Positions 32,307 through 43,789 of a stretch of 64,000 nucleotides of DNA are shown here, piece after piece (within the stretch, counting starts at the first letter, position 1; each line of letters begins with the position of its first letter). The translations under genes were made by a program, and so were the position numbers. The notes under the pieces are model-generated. The model was not told where the DNA came from, searched no databases, and saw only the letters and a program-made list of their open reading frames with translations. Origin of the DNA: Margaritifera margaritifera (Eukaryota; Mollusca; Bivalvia; Unionida; Margaritiferidae); NCBI GenBank assembly GCA_029931535.1, contig JAQPZY010001628.1, forward strand, positions 1,498,501 through 1,562,500, read 5' to 3'.

Positions 32307-34210
32307 ATATAAAAGGAACTGACCATTTAATTTTTTTTTCTTGTTGAGTGGGGGAGGGATTTTCTTTTCAAACAGGATATTTTTTTAAATCTCAAGATAT
32401 TTGTTTTTTCTTGACTAATATGATCCATATAATTATTTATTTATTTCCTACAAATCAGAGCAAAAGTTATTTTTTCAAGCAGTTGTAAACAACTGTTTGG
32501 GGGTTGGTTGGAATTTTTGGGAAAAATATCCCAGACCCAGAAAATTAAATTGTCTGTCCAAAAAAGCGGATAACAATGACATGGACAAAAGCATCCCATC
32601 ATCACATCTGTATTCTTATGCCTCATGATCAAAATAAAATATGCCCCAATGTGAGGGTGAGATTTCAGCCCTTTATGCGCTATTGCTAAATGTACTTAAC
32701 TTTAACTGTCCTGTTTAGGTGAAGCTTTTGTCAAAGACAAAACAGTAATAAAATAGCACATAGAAATTAAAAAAATACATACCATACTCCTTATTTTCAA
32801 AGATATAATTTTATATAAATATTCACAACATTTATATCTGTATATACACTGTTTAGTTTTTAAATCCCATGAATGACCATTTAGCATGCTATGTTGTTTT
32901 CTCAGCAAGTGAAATGATGTCTGCATTCCCACCAAAGAAAATGTTCTTTTATCAGTAAGTAATGTGCACTTCCCGTAGTTCTGCAGCATTTGGTTTCATC
33001 TTTGCTCATGCCAAGCATAGTTGTTACCATGAATTCAGAGATTTGACACTTCTGTTGGTGAATACAAAGGTATCACTTGTTAAGAAATTTACACTAGTAG
33101 CACCTGGCATAACATTGTACCATATACATTAACATAGATAAGCATTATTAAATGAAACAATGATTGAAATTGTACAAAGTAGTCGGTGTCCAAAATAATT
33201 CAAAATAAATACTTGCATTAGTAAACTGTATTAATTGCCTTAAGAGTTAGACCTAGGAAAAGAGTGGGATAGAATGTGGGCCTCCTATAGAGAAGATGAT
33301 TTAATCTTAGGACACATATGGTAAACTGTATTTAAAGCTAGAATCTTCATCTAAATTGAGCTGTCTATGAAGGATGTTGGTATTTATTATTTTAATATGA
33401 TTGGAAAAATCTATATCTGATGATTTGATGTACAAGAAGGCCAAAGTTATTGTAGTAATTTCAGTTTAATGTAAATACTGTTGAAATAGCTAATACCTTT
33501 TTTTACACACTGGTATTGGAGAGAAATTCTTACAATAAATATACATAAAAATGTCGGGCAATAAATAAACGATGTATATAACAGATTGTCAGTAAAGATC
33601 TGCTTTATTTCTGCTGGGTTTTTTTTGCACAATATTCATTGAATGCCTTAATTCCAAAACAGATTGATCTTTAGATATTAGACTTCATTCATGTGAAAAA
33701 TTATAAAGCCATCTTCAGTATAAATAATAATTATGACTTTTATGGATCAAATGTGCATGAAAAATTAAATGATAAAAAAAGTTACATGAATTCTGGTGTG
33801 TCATAATTTGTGTCATAATCACAGTTTCATTGAGTGCACTTGGCTTTCTCGCATGCAGAAAACTGCATCACACATATATAGGAATGAGAAAAAAGTGTTG
33901 TGTGCATGTTTATTCATGATCACTATATCTGTGTATCTTATCTTAGTGATGTGATGAAATGCACACACAAACACACACACACACTTATGTAATCATATCA
34001 GATCAAATCTCATAACTGGAGTTTGCAGTTTGATTATTGTTTTGCACCAATTAGTGTTATATAAAGGAGGAATTTGGGGGTTCAGATGAATTCCATCCTG
34101 TGCTATTTTGTGTCTGTCGTTAATGCCAGTTCTGGTGAAAGTTTTATTTTGTTACTTTCTTTTTTTGTAAGGCTGCAACACCATTATTAGATGAGTTAAT
34201 CACTGGATTT
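31894..34210 (+). other. Intronic stretch: microsatellites, nothing else recognised
   Basis: Holds the (AT)n tract at 32237-32302 and a short (CA)n run near 33966-33985. No coding signal. Confidence 0.5.
32237..32302. repeat. (AT)n microsatellite, about 33 repeats
   Basis: Uninterrupted alternating AT of about 66 bp in SCPx intron 4. Length is likely polymorphic and may be misassembled. Confidence 0.95.
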
Positions 34211-34211
34211 T

Positions 34212-35099
34212 TATACGCCCACCATAAGGCATAGCATATTATGCTCTGATGTCCATCCATCTGTCTGTTACCAATTTCATTTTCACACAGTAACTTGAGT
34301 TGTCCACAATCATCAATTACCAAACTTTTTGGATGGCTTGCACTCACGTAAGGAATAACCCTATCAATTTTGAGCTCATAGGTCAAGGTCACTGTCACTG
34401 AACAAAGAAAAATGGTTTCCACACAACATGTCAAGTTCTTCACCATCCATAGTTACCAAACTTTGTGGATGACTTGCACTTGGGGTAAGGGAGAACCCTA
34501 TGGATTTTGGGGCCTGAAACTAATAGGTCAAGGTCACTTTGATAGAAAGAACAGAAAATGGTTCCACACAATAACTCAAGCTCTCCACTTTCTACAGTTA
34601 CCAAACTTTGTGGATGGCTTGCATGTAAGATAAATTAGAGCCCTATCATTTTTGGGGTCAAAAGCTCAAAAGGTCAAGATCACTGTGACTGTAAGAAGAA
34701 AAATGATTTCTATATAATAACTTGTGTTCTCTGTCATCTGTGGTTACCAGACTGTGTGGGCTTGTACATGGTGTAAAGAAGAGCCCTATAGATTTAGGGG
34801 TCAAAAGGTTAAATGTCAGGGGTGAAGATCGCCATGATTGAAAGAATAAAAGTGGTTTCCACACAATAACATTTAGTTCTACATTACATATCTGGACCAA
34901 ACTTTGTGTCAGGCTTGTATTTTGGGTAAGGAAGAAACATGTTGATTTGGGGTCAAAAGATCAAAGGCCAAGGTCACTGTTAAAGATGAAATATGGTTTC
35001 CACACCATAATATTAGTTCTGCATCAAAAGAAAGTGGTTTCTGCACAACAAATTTAAGTTGTCTGCTTAGGGAAGTATTAAACATGGGGTGGGTGTATA
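34212..35099 (+). mobile_element. Family 3: TIR-bounded tandem array (888 bp)
   Basis: Ends TATACGCCCACC and GGTGGGTGTATA are inverted repeats with one mismatch. Reading TA as target duplication, the element is TACGCCCACC...GGTGGGTGTA, as in Tc1/mariner-type MITEs. Inside are five units of about 145 bp with TACCAAACTTTGTGGATGGC, AGGTCAAGGTCACTGT and ATGGTTTCCACACAATAAC or close variants. No transposase. Confidence 0.8.
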
Positions 35100-35298
35100 A
35101 TGTGGCATTCATGGTACATCTGTGCCAGATGTGTTGTACACAGAGGGTAGAGCCTATGGAATGTTGGCCCATCAGAGGTCAGGGTCTTTATAAGGGCACC
35201 ATTGGTTCTGAGGAGGGATATATATAATTTTTCTATTTTAAATCAGCAAGTATATTCATTTTAGTTGACACGGATATTGCCAGGCTGGGACAAATTTT

Positions 35299-36639
35299 AT
35301 AAAAGTCAGTTTGCCCCAGGCAAGCTGACTGAAAAATTGAACTTGCCCTCAGGAGATTTGAGTTTGCCCAAAAATATGACCAAAGAATACCATAATTAAA
35401 AATAATATAGAATAAAATCTAGGCTGTATTCTTGAAAGTGTTATATTCATTTTACAAATAAACAGTTTATTTTGTTTGCTTCTTATCCCTTTTTTATGGG
35501 CACATTTAAAATTATGTAAATCAATAGAGCTATTAAAAAAGATATTACATTCAGACAGATATATAGATGAGGGCAATAAAAACTTTAAATTGATTGCTGG
35601 AGAATAGAGTGCATCGATAGTTAAAAGATGAAAGACAGACAAATAGATAGAAAGATATTTTCTGCAGTATCAGCAGAAAATTAGATAATTTTCTGAGACT
35701 CTAGCCAGGGATATTCATTAATCCACAATGACTGGAACTTTCTTGCACTTTTCATTGTACAATACCTGCTATTTTTCTTTGTAACAGATTCATTAGATTT
35801 GTGGTAACTTCATCAAATTCCTTTTTTTGTTGCTATGATATGCTAACAGACACATCTCTTAAACTACATCAACAATAATAAAATCTTGACTTCTTATGAT
35901 GTCTTGTTGGTACTAAATGAAAATGGTTCCAATGTGACATCCAATATGTCCACCACAGCAGCTAATATTAAAGTCTTGTTATTGCTGAAGAATATCAGAG
36001 ATGGTTTGAACACTCCACAGTTTAAAGGAAGGAGTTGTCTTATCTTGAATTCTAGGAAATTCTTTTCAGCCAGTAGAGTTTCAGGACCTTCAAGTAACTC
36101 TTGTTGATGGATTGCCCCCTAAAAAAGGAAAAAAAAAGGGTGAAGTTTCCACAAACAAATTTATGAACATGTTTCAAAGAAAAATAGCCAGTGTGATATT
36201 ATAAAACATGAAAGAAAGTGCCAGTGATCATGGATTAAAGAGTATCCCTGGCTAGAGTAGGACTAAGAAAATGATCTAATATTCTGCAGCTGCTGCAGAA
36301 AATATCCCAAAACTGCTCAATGCAAAAATGGGGGAGCACTGAAAATTATAGGAAAGACCCTATGCGATCATACGATTTGAGCAAAGTTCACTTGGACTGT
36401 GTTCCAAGGAGCATGAATTAAAATGGGAAGGAGAATGCTCCAGTCAAATGTTTCACGGCTACACCTACCCAACAGTTCGCAGGAACTCCACTGGGAAAAG
36501 CATTAGGCAAGCTTCAAGAGAGTGAACTTGTGTGCTTAAGTTGTGATGTTATGATGCCATATTTTGGGCAGGCTCAAATCTGCCAGAGGCTAGTTCAATT
36601 TTCCAGTCAGCTTGCCTGCCTGGGCAAGCTGACTTTTAT
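35299..36639. mobile_element. TIR element of 1.34 kb with 70-75 bp inverted ends
   Basis: 35299-35370 and 36565-36639 are inverted copies: ATAAAAGTCAG(T/C)TTGCCC, CAAGCTGACTG(A/G)AAAATTGAAC and AGATTTGAG match in order. No open frame of transposase type lies between. A family 1 piece with trailer (35880-36115) is inside, so the element captured or was hit by it. Confidence 0.75.
35880..36115 (+). repeat. Family 1 element: last unit and trailer
   Basis: Starts within a unit (GACTTCTTATGATGTCTTGT) and runs into the trailer TTGTTATTGCTGAAGAATAT, TTCTTTTCAGCCAGTAGAG and CCTTCAAGTAACTCTTGTTG. 5' truncated. Confidence 0.8.
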
Positions 36640-37182
36640 TTTTAAAAAATTAAGCCTATAGATATCATCAAAATGTTGGATAAGTTTGATTCTGAGCAAG
36701 ATCCAAGCATATTTATGAGGTAATCTTGTATCTGATTGGCTTTGCAGGTTACCACTCTAGAGATCGAATTTGAATCAGATTTTGCCCCAATTTGGTAAAT
36801 AAGCTGATATTATCAGTATGTTACACAGGTTCTATAATAAGTGAAATATATTAATGGGTACATCTTGCATCTGGTTTTCTGAGCTTGTTACCTCTCAAGA
36901 CCTAGAGACTATATTTCTGATCCAATTTCAATAAAACTTGTTAAATGCATTTATATTATCAATATCTTGGAAGAATTCAGTTATAAGAGACTTTGCATAT
37001 TAATTATGTCTTTATCGTTGGAAAGAATTGTTATCAAACTATAGTAAAACATGTAAAAATCAACAAGATGTAAAGTTTGGGAGATAGTTAATATAGGGTT
37101 GTGCTCTTACAATACTACATAACAAGCTTAGCAATATTAAGCATTGGCAATATTAGCTCACACACTCACTCTGTTCATTCAG

Positions 37183-38231
37183 AGTCCCTCAAGGCTCTGT
37201 TTTAGGCCCTCTCCTCTTTCTTATTTATGTAAATCTTCTTCTATTAAATAATGAATTCACAAATAAAGATTCATTTGCAGATGATGCAACCTTGTATACA
37301 TCAAGTTCTGATACTGAAGCTATCCAAACAAGATTAGTCTCATACCTTATTATAGTTCAAAGTTTAGCACAACAAAATAAGATGGTAATAAATAAAGGTA
37401 AAACAAAATGTACAATTTTGGTGACATGACAAGAACTACATAAACTAGGACACACAAAATTATTTCTTACAATAAATAATCTTAAGTTTGAAAATGTCAA
37501 AAACGAAAAGCTTTTAAGTGTGTCTCAAGATAATAATTTAACAATGGGATGACCATATTGACAACATTTTTAAAACACTATAATCCAGGATTGCTCTACT
37601 AAGTAGAATGAAGAATATTTAACTTCAGAAACTCACATTCTATACTACAATGCATATATTCTTCCAAAAATGGATTATTGGGAAACTGTATTGGGAAACT
37701 GTGGTAAATTTCAGCCTAACTTCACAAAAGGGCAGCATGCATTATTTTCGATGCATCTATTGATTATTCATCAAAAGAATTGTTTACAGAACTTAAATGG
37801 CTTTACAGTATATGAAAGGATTGATTTTTCACAAGGCAGTTCTTGTATATAAATGTCTACATGGAGCTGCACCAGAGTATCTACTGGAATTAATTCAGGC
37901 CTCATTCAACACTTTGCCATTGAGATCAACATCAAAGTGAAACCTTCATCCACCAAAACCAAGAACAGAGCAATTTAAGAAAAGCTTCCACTACATGTAG
38001 AATATGCAGAAAATATTTCAGTTTTTAAGGAGAGATTTCATAAACATTTATATGTTACTAGTAGATTATAATATAATTTTGTATTTATAATACTAAAGAC
38101 ATGTTAAACTAAATAGTAAGTACTGTTATCTTTTGTATGATGTACATTGTTATACTTTTTTCTTAAGAGGGCCTCAAGTGAGAATAGTCCTTGACTAAAT
38201 GAGTCACCCCCTCTAAATAAAGTATTATTAC

Positions 38232-38268
<37 letters not shown>
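37183..38268 (+). mobile_element. 5'-truncated LINE with degenerate reverse transcriptase and (ATT)n tail
   Basis: Starts inside RT at VPQGSVLGPLLFLIYVN, then SFADDATLYTS (catalytic DD pair), and, in shifting frames, KMVINKGKTKC, YNAYILPKMDYW and VYKCLHGAAPEYLLELIQAS, the conserved 3' part of jockey/CR1-type RT proteins. Several stops and frame changes make it dead. The 3' end is AATAAAGTATTATTAC followed by an (ATT)n run to 38268, a microsatellite tail as in CR1/L2-like LINEs. The 5' boundary may be some 40 bases further left. Confidence 0.85.
38220..38268. repeat. (ATT)n microsatellite tail of the LINE
   Basis: About 15 ATT repeats directly after the LINE 3' end. Confidence 0.9.
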
Positions 38269-38339
38269 GAAATGGTCAACTGTTAAGTTATGTAAGCCAG
38301 ATAAGCAATATCATGACCACTTGGGCCTCTTTTTAGAAT

Positions 38340-39019
38340 AAATCTTAATGACTCTAATTATTAATATTATCACACAATTTCTTTTCAATTTTCATTTCTA
38401 ACATGGTTTGAATATGAAGATGCTTTATTTCTGTTTATTTGACTACCATTCTTGCTACATGTAGTCAGGACTTTTTCTTCTGACTTTATTTTACATGTCT
38501 TGATGTATAGTGTAAATCAGGAATCATTTACATGAGGTTAAGATAAGTTAAATTGAGGCAACACATGAAAGAAATTCATAACAAAAGTTTCAGTGATGAA
38601 GTGCTTCATGGTGAGATAGTGAAACTTCTCAAGACCCGCATTCCCCTTAAAAATGGAACCAAATTTTTTTTTTGGGTTTTGAGGTGTTTTCTGTTTACTG
38701 ATCTGATTTGAGCTGAGTGCACCTTGGTGGAAGCTCGACATGGCGTTCACTTTGGCATCCATGTGCATGTCCACGCATTTATCTGTCATCCATCTGTTCA
38801 TCATTTGGCTACAGAAAGGATAAATATTGATGTGTACAATGCCACTTTATCAAAAGCTACGGGATGGGCTCAACATGCAGGCTGTGGCTGGCTTCTTTTA
38901 TTGAAAAGGGGAAAATCTGGGACCATAAAATTATTTCATTTTTTAGGGGATTGAATTTTTTTGAGGTTTTTGATTTTGAGAGGTTTAAATGCATTTTCCA
39001 CTTTTGTCCTCTTTGACAG
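38340..39019 (+). other. Rest of SCPx intron 4: nothing recognised
   Basis: No repeat or gene seen between the family 2 copy and exon 5. Confidence 0.5.
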
Positions 39020-39083
39020 GTGAATAACAACTGTGCTACAGGATCCACAGCCCTAGTAATGGCCAAACAGCTTGTTGAAGGAG
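39020..39083 (+). CDS. SCP2: SCPx/SCP2 exon 5, active-site cysteine (residues 89-109)
   Basis: Encodes VNNNCATGSTALVMAKQLVE, then Gly-Gly split at the donor GTGAGT. Cys93 in NNNCATGS is the nucleophile that takes the acyl group during thiolytic cleavage, as in all thiolases of this class, so the catalytic loop is intact. Acceptor CTCTTTGACAG. Confidence 0.95.
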
Positions 39084-39127
39084 GTGAGTTTAATGGGGAA
39101 ACACAGCCTTCAAAATTTTTACTCTTT

Positions 39128-39225
39128 TATTAATCCTCATTAAATTCTAAACTATTATATGAATCTTTAAAGTTGTGGCAATTCAGATACACAAGATATA
39201 GACTGGCACATCTTGCTGGTGATAG
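39128..39225 (+). repeat. Short repeat shared by introns 5 and 7, copy 1
   Basis: Starts TATTAATCCTCATTAAATTC, contains AAAGTTGTGGC and ends GCACATCTTGCTGGTGA. The same three blocks in the same order are at 46445-46640. Confidence 0.65.
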
Positions 39226-39779
39226 TAAAAGGATAAATCAATTCTTCAAACATAATTGATTCAAAATCCATACAAAATCCACATTTCTTAATCGGAATCC
39301 TGTAAATGTTGGCAACTGGTTTAAAAAAACTTTAGAAATATATAAATTCATTTATGCATGAAAAATATATATATGCTATTAACACATTGATTTTTTGCTT
39401 CTTTGTTTTATTAGTTAGTGTTAGTAGTCCTGTAATTTATAATGATGAATCACATTTCACAAACCCATTCAACAGATTGATCAATGATACAATGTGTCAT
39501 TTGACATGGTTAAGTTCTCTCATCATGCATCTTTCACAGCGCTTGACAGAAGTTATTTTTAATGATTGTAGGCATCATAAATTATATGAAAGTTCTGGAT
39601 AACAGTTGCTCATTTTTCTCATAATGTTTGTTTTTTTATAAAACCACATATCCGATAATTTGTGACTGAAAATGCAGTTAGTACATGCAGTAATAGTATA
39701 CACACATGTTCGTTCGTGCTCTCTCTCTCTCTCAATTGTTTGCACACATAAAATGATCATGTTGATTTAAATAGATCTG

Positions 39780-39958
39780 GGAAGCCATGGTAGCTCAGGT
39801 AGAGTGCCAGACTCTTAATCCAAGGGTAACAGGTTTGATACCGGCCCAGGCTGGCTGCCTCTGTGTGTGTCCTTGGGAAAGGCACTTGGCTTCCATTTCC
39901 TCCACATGATACAGCCAGAAATGTATTACAAGAGCCGTTAAAACCAACAAAAACAAAA
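39780..39958 (+). mobile_element. tRNA-Lys-derived SINE
   Basis: TAGCTCAGGTAGAGTGCCAG, then ACTCTTAATCC and the B-box-like GGTTTGATACC, correspond to tRNA-Lys in order. Body GGAAAGGCACTTGGCTTCC, and tail GAGCCGTTAAAACCAAC. Same family as 18562-18750 with a better preserved head. Confidence 0.85.
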
Positions 39959-40595
39959 GAAAAATCAATAGACCTGACAGCGCTGACATAGCAATAACTG
40001 GAAGTGACAGTTACATGTCACAAATGCAGCATCCTCTTTGAGAAAATGTTGAACCTCCTGTTTGGAATTTTTTTATAGAAATTATAGGCTGATTTCTCCT
40101 AAATTGGTGGGGCCAACAGTGCTTCGATATTACAAATGTAATAAAGTGAACTCAATCGATTAAGTACATATTATAGCACAGCCCTGATGATCCATTAAAT
40201 GTATTGTTTCTAATTATTTTGCTGTTTTATTATATTTGTAGCAGAAATTTTTTTCTGTAATCTCTCATTTTTTGTGAATCTTTGCTAAAAAAAATAATCT
40301 TAATTTCACTTTTAAAACAAATGATAAAACTACAACTTTTCAGGACAATACAGTACAGAAAAAAAAGTTTGATAACTTAAATATTGAGCAATCAGTATCT
40401 CTTGAATTACAAACTTATTCTCAAGATAAATCATTCTCTTATGTGTGACCTGAACAAAGTCAAAACCTGAAAACAAACCTAATATTTGATCCCAAGGCAC
40501 TTCAGGTTTTTAAAGTTCTGCTGTACTTTTATATTGTAAATACAGTTGTATATTTAAAATAAAAGCATGTATGAAAAAGTGAGGGCAGAAGGACA
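39959..40595 (+). other. Intronic stretch with no recognised feature
   Basis: AT-rich SCPx intron 5 sequence; no repeat or frame recognised. Confidence 0.45.
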
Positions 40596-40599
40596 CATA

Positions 40600-41235
40600 A
40601 AGTTACTTAGGGATTTCCCTGCATCATTCTGAACCACCCCAAGGGAAGGTGGGTCACAGTGACCCAATTTTCTCATACAAATGACTTTGTTTTTACAAAG
40701 TTGGTAGCATTGTAACAGTTTTGTCATCCCAGCAAATCTCCAGATTTAGGCATTTGTTTCTATGGAACTTAGAGTGTTCCTTCCATCATTCTACAACACC
40801 CAAGTGAAATGTAGGTTACCTTTCCTTCCACAAATGACTCTTGTTTACAAGTTAACTTCTGAGTAAATGTTTTGTTTACTTGGCAGATATCCATCAGTGG
40901 ATACATGGAACCTAGCCAGGGTGTTCTTTGCATCACTCTGAACCAGCACATGGAAAATATGTTACATTTACCTATTTTTCCTACACTAATGATGTTATTA
41001 TTTATAGTTTAACCCAGCATAAAAGTTTTATCTAGCTGGGAAATCTTAAGCTGTAGGTATGTCATGGTTATGGACCTTTTTCAGGATGTTCTTTATATCA
41101 TTCTAATCCACCCCAGGTGAAAATTGGTCACAGTGACGCACTTTACTTACACTAATGGCTTTGTTGTTTACAAGTTAACCAAATTTCCAGCAGAAGGCTT
41201 GCATGATTGGAAACTTTCCCAGTCAAAAATTTGGT
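40600..41235 (+). repeat. Tandem array family 5 (about 4 units of 150-180 bp)
   Basis: Units repeat GCATCATTCTGAACCACCCC, a GGTCACAGTGACC-type block, CACTAATGACTTTGTTGTTT and ACAAGTTAACC, with decay. The first and last units keep the palindromic block best. Confidence 0.75.
40652..40664. promoter_or_regulatory. Perfect GGTCAnnnTGACC palindrome
   Basis: GGTCACAGTGACC equals the consensus nuclear-receptor inverted repeat IR3 (estrogen response element). A second copy with one terminal change is at 41126-41138. It is part of a repeat unit, so function is not implied. Confidence 0.4.
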
Positions 41236-41470
41236 TGCAATTACCTATTTTTCATGCATGAATAAATGATTGTGTTATTTGGAGTAGTTGCATGACATTA
41301 CATGCAATCATGGACATGCACATGCATGCACAGATGGATTGGAAGTATCAAATGATCTATCAATTTTCTTCAGAAAGTGCAGAAATAACAATTGCAACAT
41401 CAGAAAAACACTGATGTATACGTGAGCTTGGTTTTCTACCTGACAATTTGTATTTCTCCTTCAAATACGT

Positions 41471-41559
41471 TCCCTGATCATATTAACATTAGGGATATAA
41501 TCCTGCTACCTTCTGAATCCAGTCCATTACCTCCCCTTGCTGCCACCAGGTGTCATTAG
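41471..41559 (+). repeat. Left inverted terminal repeat of DIRS copy 1
   Basis: CCCTGATCATATTAACATTAGGGAT and CATTACCTCCCCTTGCTGCCACCAGGTGTC are inverted at 45172-45324; there the two blocks are about 65 bp further apart. Confidence 0.8.
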
Positions 41560-41916
41560 TTTTTAAGCTTCGCTGTCGTACAGTCAACATTGTACAAAAA
41601 ACTCCCATAAATCCATGCCAATATTGATGTGAATTTTAACCATCCATCCAGAAATTGGGATTAATATTGTGTCCTAATCATTCCTCTACAGATGGTATAC
41701 ATTATTTGTTAATTTTTTCAAATATTTTCGTGAATTTGTCACCTTCTTGGACTTTGTCTATTTAGGCCACTTGGTACAACATGCTATCATTGATACATGT
41801 TGTGTTTCAAGTTTAACACGCACTGCCTATTGTTTGCTCACTCATTAATGGGTGTTGTTTTAGCAACTTATTAACATGCTGTGTTAATTTATGCAATTTT
41901 GTCATTTCAGCGAAAT

Positions 41917-42345
41917 ATGTCAATGAAGTGCAAAAAATGCAAGAAGTTCAAGGCCAGGGAAGACATGCATGAATCATGTCTGGCGTGTACAAAATGTACT
42001 TCGTCCTTACCTTGCAATGTGTGTGCAATATGGTCCAAGGAAGGATGGGTCGCTCTCTTTCCGAAGTTGGCCAAAGGCAAAGAAAAGAAGGGAAAAATCT
42101 CACAAGGACAACACAGACGTATTAAGTATTCATACCAAAACAGAATCTCTTGTGAACCTTGTGGGGGATATTGCTGGGGTCTCCCCCCCCCCCCCCCACA
42201 CACACACCTAAAATGCTGCGTTTACAACCATCATCTACTATCACTTCTGTGGAAATGGGGGAGCAAAACAACGATGTATTGCAGTCACAGTATTCTATGC
42301 TGGACTTTGAATTACAGATGCGTCAACTGTTTTAGGAGACAGTGA
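41917..42345 (+). pseudogene. DIRS copy 1 ORF1 N-terminus (Cys-rich, gag-like)
   Basis: From ATG 41917 the product starts MSMKCKKCKKF and contains MHESCLACTKCTSSLPCNVC, a pattern H-x2-C-x2-C-x2-C-x5-C-x2-C that looks zinc-binding. A lysine-rich part follows. The ATG is nine bases after a strong acceptor (TTGTCATTTCAG). Copies 2 and 3 keep the same arrangement. The frame degenerates after a C15 run at about 42183. Confidence 0.65.
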
Positions 42346-42539
42346 TGCAATTTTGAAATTCTGTGCAGGTTTTGCCCTTGTATCCTGTTCTTTCTTTCAC
42401 CGGTAATTCTAGCACATTGGGGGAATCCCCCCCATTTTAGGCAGCCCAGTCGGTGTAAGTCCACCCGCATGTCTGAGCATGGCCTTCGGGACAGTAAGTC
42501 CGGGCGCATGGGTTTTTCTATGGATCTATTGGATCCATC

Positions 42540-43620
42540 CTATACTACAGTATCGCCATCTGGAGCTGTCCTGGCCATCCAGCCATGAACCGGGAAAAGT
42601 CTGACCTTCATCCATCCCAGTGTTTTGTCCATCAGGGTATGGAGTTTATCCCCAATCTCAATCTGCTACGACCCCCTCATGTTTGTATACTATGGATCAT
42701 CGAACTTGTTGAGTCCATTTCCAACAGGACTTTGATTTCAGAGAGAGAGTTCTTGCAACTCCTTGGATTATTCAATGTGCCAGTGGACTTGATCCCACTG
42801 AGCCATCTTTTTATGCACCCCTTACCGATGACCTTGCTGGCTCAATGGCACCCATTTTCCAGTCCACTCAATCAAAAGGTCAGGATCACAAACAAGGTAT
42901 GATCATTCCTGGGTCATTGGTGCAACTCCAGTTGGCTCATGACTGGATTTCCTCTGGAGAAGCCCCAATCTCAAGTGACAATATGTACAGATGCCAGTGC
43001 ATACATCTAGAGAACCTACCTTCGATACAGTCAGTGGCACATGAGAGCCAGGGGAACTGCCTATCCACATCAGCCTTCTCAAAATGAAGGCTGTCATGCC
43101 TTTCAGTTCTGGAAGGACCGACTCTCAGGGAAAAGAGTCCTGATTATATAGGACAACTCTGTAGTGGGGACCTACCTCCTCGAACAAGGGGCACCAAATC
43201 ACCTGACCTGCACATTCTGGGTTGGCAGATTCTACGTTGGTGTGACCAACTCCATATCAATGTACAAATCAGGCACATTCCTAGCAGACTCAATGTCCTG
43301 GCTGACACACTATCCAGAAAGGGTCAAGTCATTGATACAGAATGGCCCCTCCATTAATCAGTCTTTCATCAGATTTGTGCTTGTTGGGGGCGTCCTATGA
43401 TCGATCTTTTTGCGACAAAATGGAATCACAAGTTGCCCACCTTTGTCTCCAGTTTTGGACCCCGAAGCTTGGGCCATGGACGTGCTGTCAATCAGTTGGG
43501 AGGGTTTGTGGACCTTTGCCTACCCATCCATGGTCTTGGTGCCGAAAATAATACAGAAGTGGTCAGATATGCAAGATGATTCTGAAAGCCCCTTTCAGAT
43601 GGGACAAGTCCTGGGAGAAC
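42540..43620 (+). pseudogene. DIRS copy 1 reverse transcriptase C-terminus and RNase H
   Basis: Pieces in changing frames: NREKSDLHPSQCFVHQGMEF (end of RT), then RNase H with CTDASAYIW (about 42980) and DNSVVGTYLLEQGAPNH (about 43153), then MIDLFATKWNHKLPTFVS (43397) and WAMDVLSISWEGLW, the conserved DIRS block between RNase H and recombinase. The YxDD part of RT is missing. Confidence 0.8.
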
Positions 43621-43789
43621 AATCTACTTGATCTAGCAAAAGATCTGCCCAGGAAGATTCCAGGCAAGCCAAATCTTCTCAAACCACCCCGGTCACAGAT
43701 ATTCCATCCCTGCCCAGACCGTCTTCTCCTTCACACCTGGTTCTTGTCAGAACAGCCTTGTGAGAGAAAGAATTTAGACCTTTGATTGT

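Larger units (their letters stand above)
36655..38340 (+). repeat. Family 2 element, second copy, split by a LINE
   Basis: Two to three units with CTGATTGGCT, then the trailer TTACAATACTACATAACAAG up to about 37130. It resumes after the LINE with TGGTCAACTGTTAAGTTATG at 38273. The first copy (30205-31425) has the same trailer uninterrupted. Confidence 0.8.
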
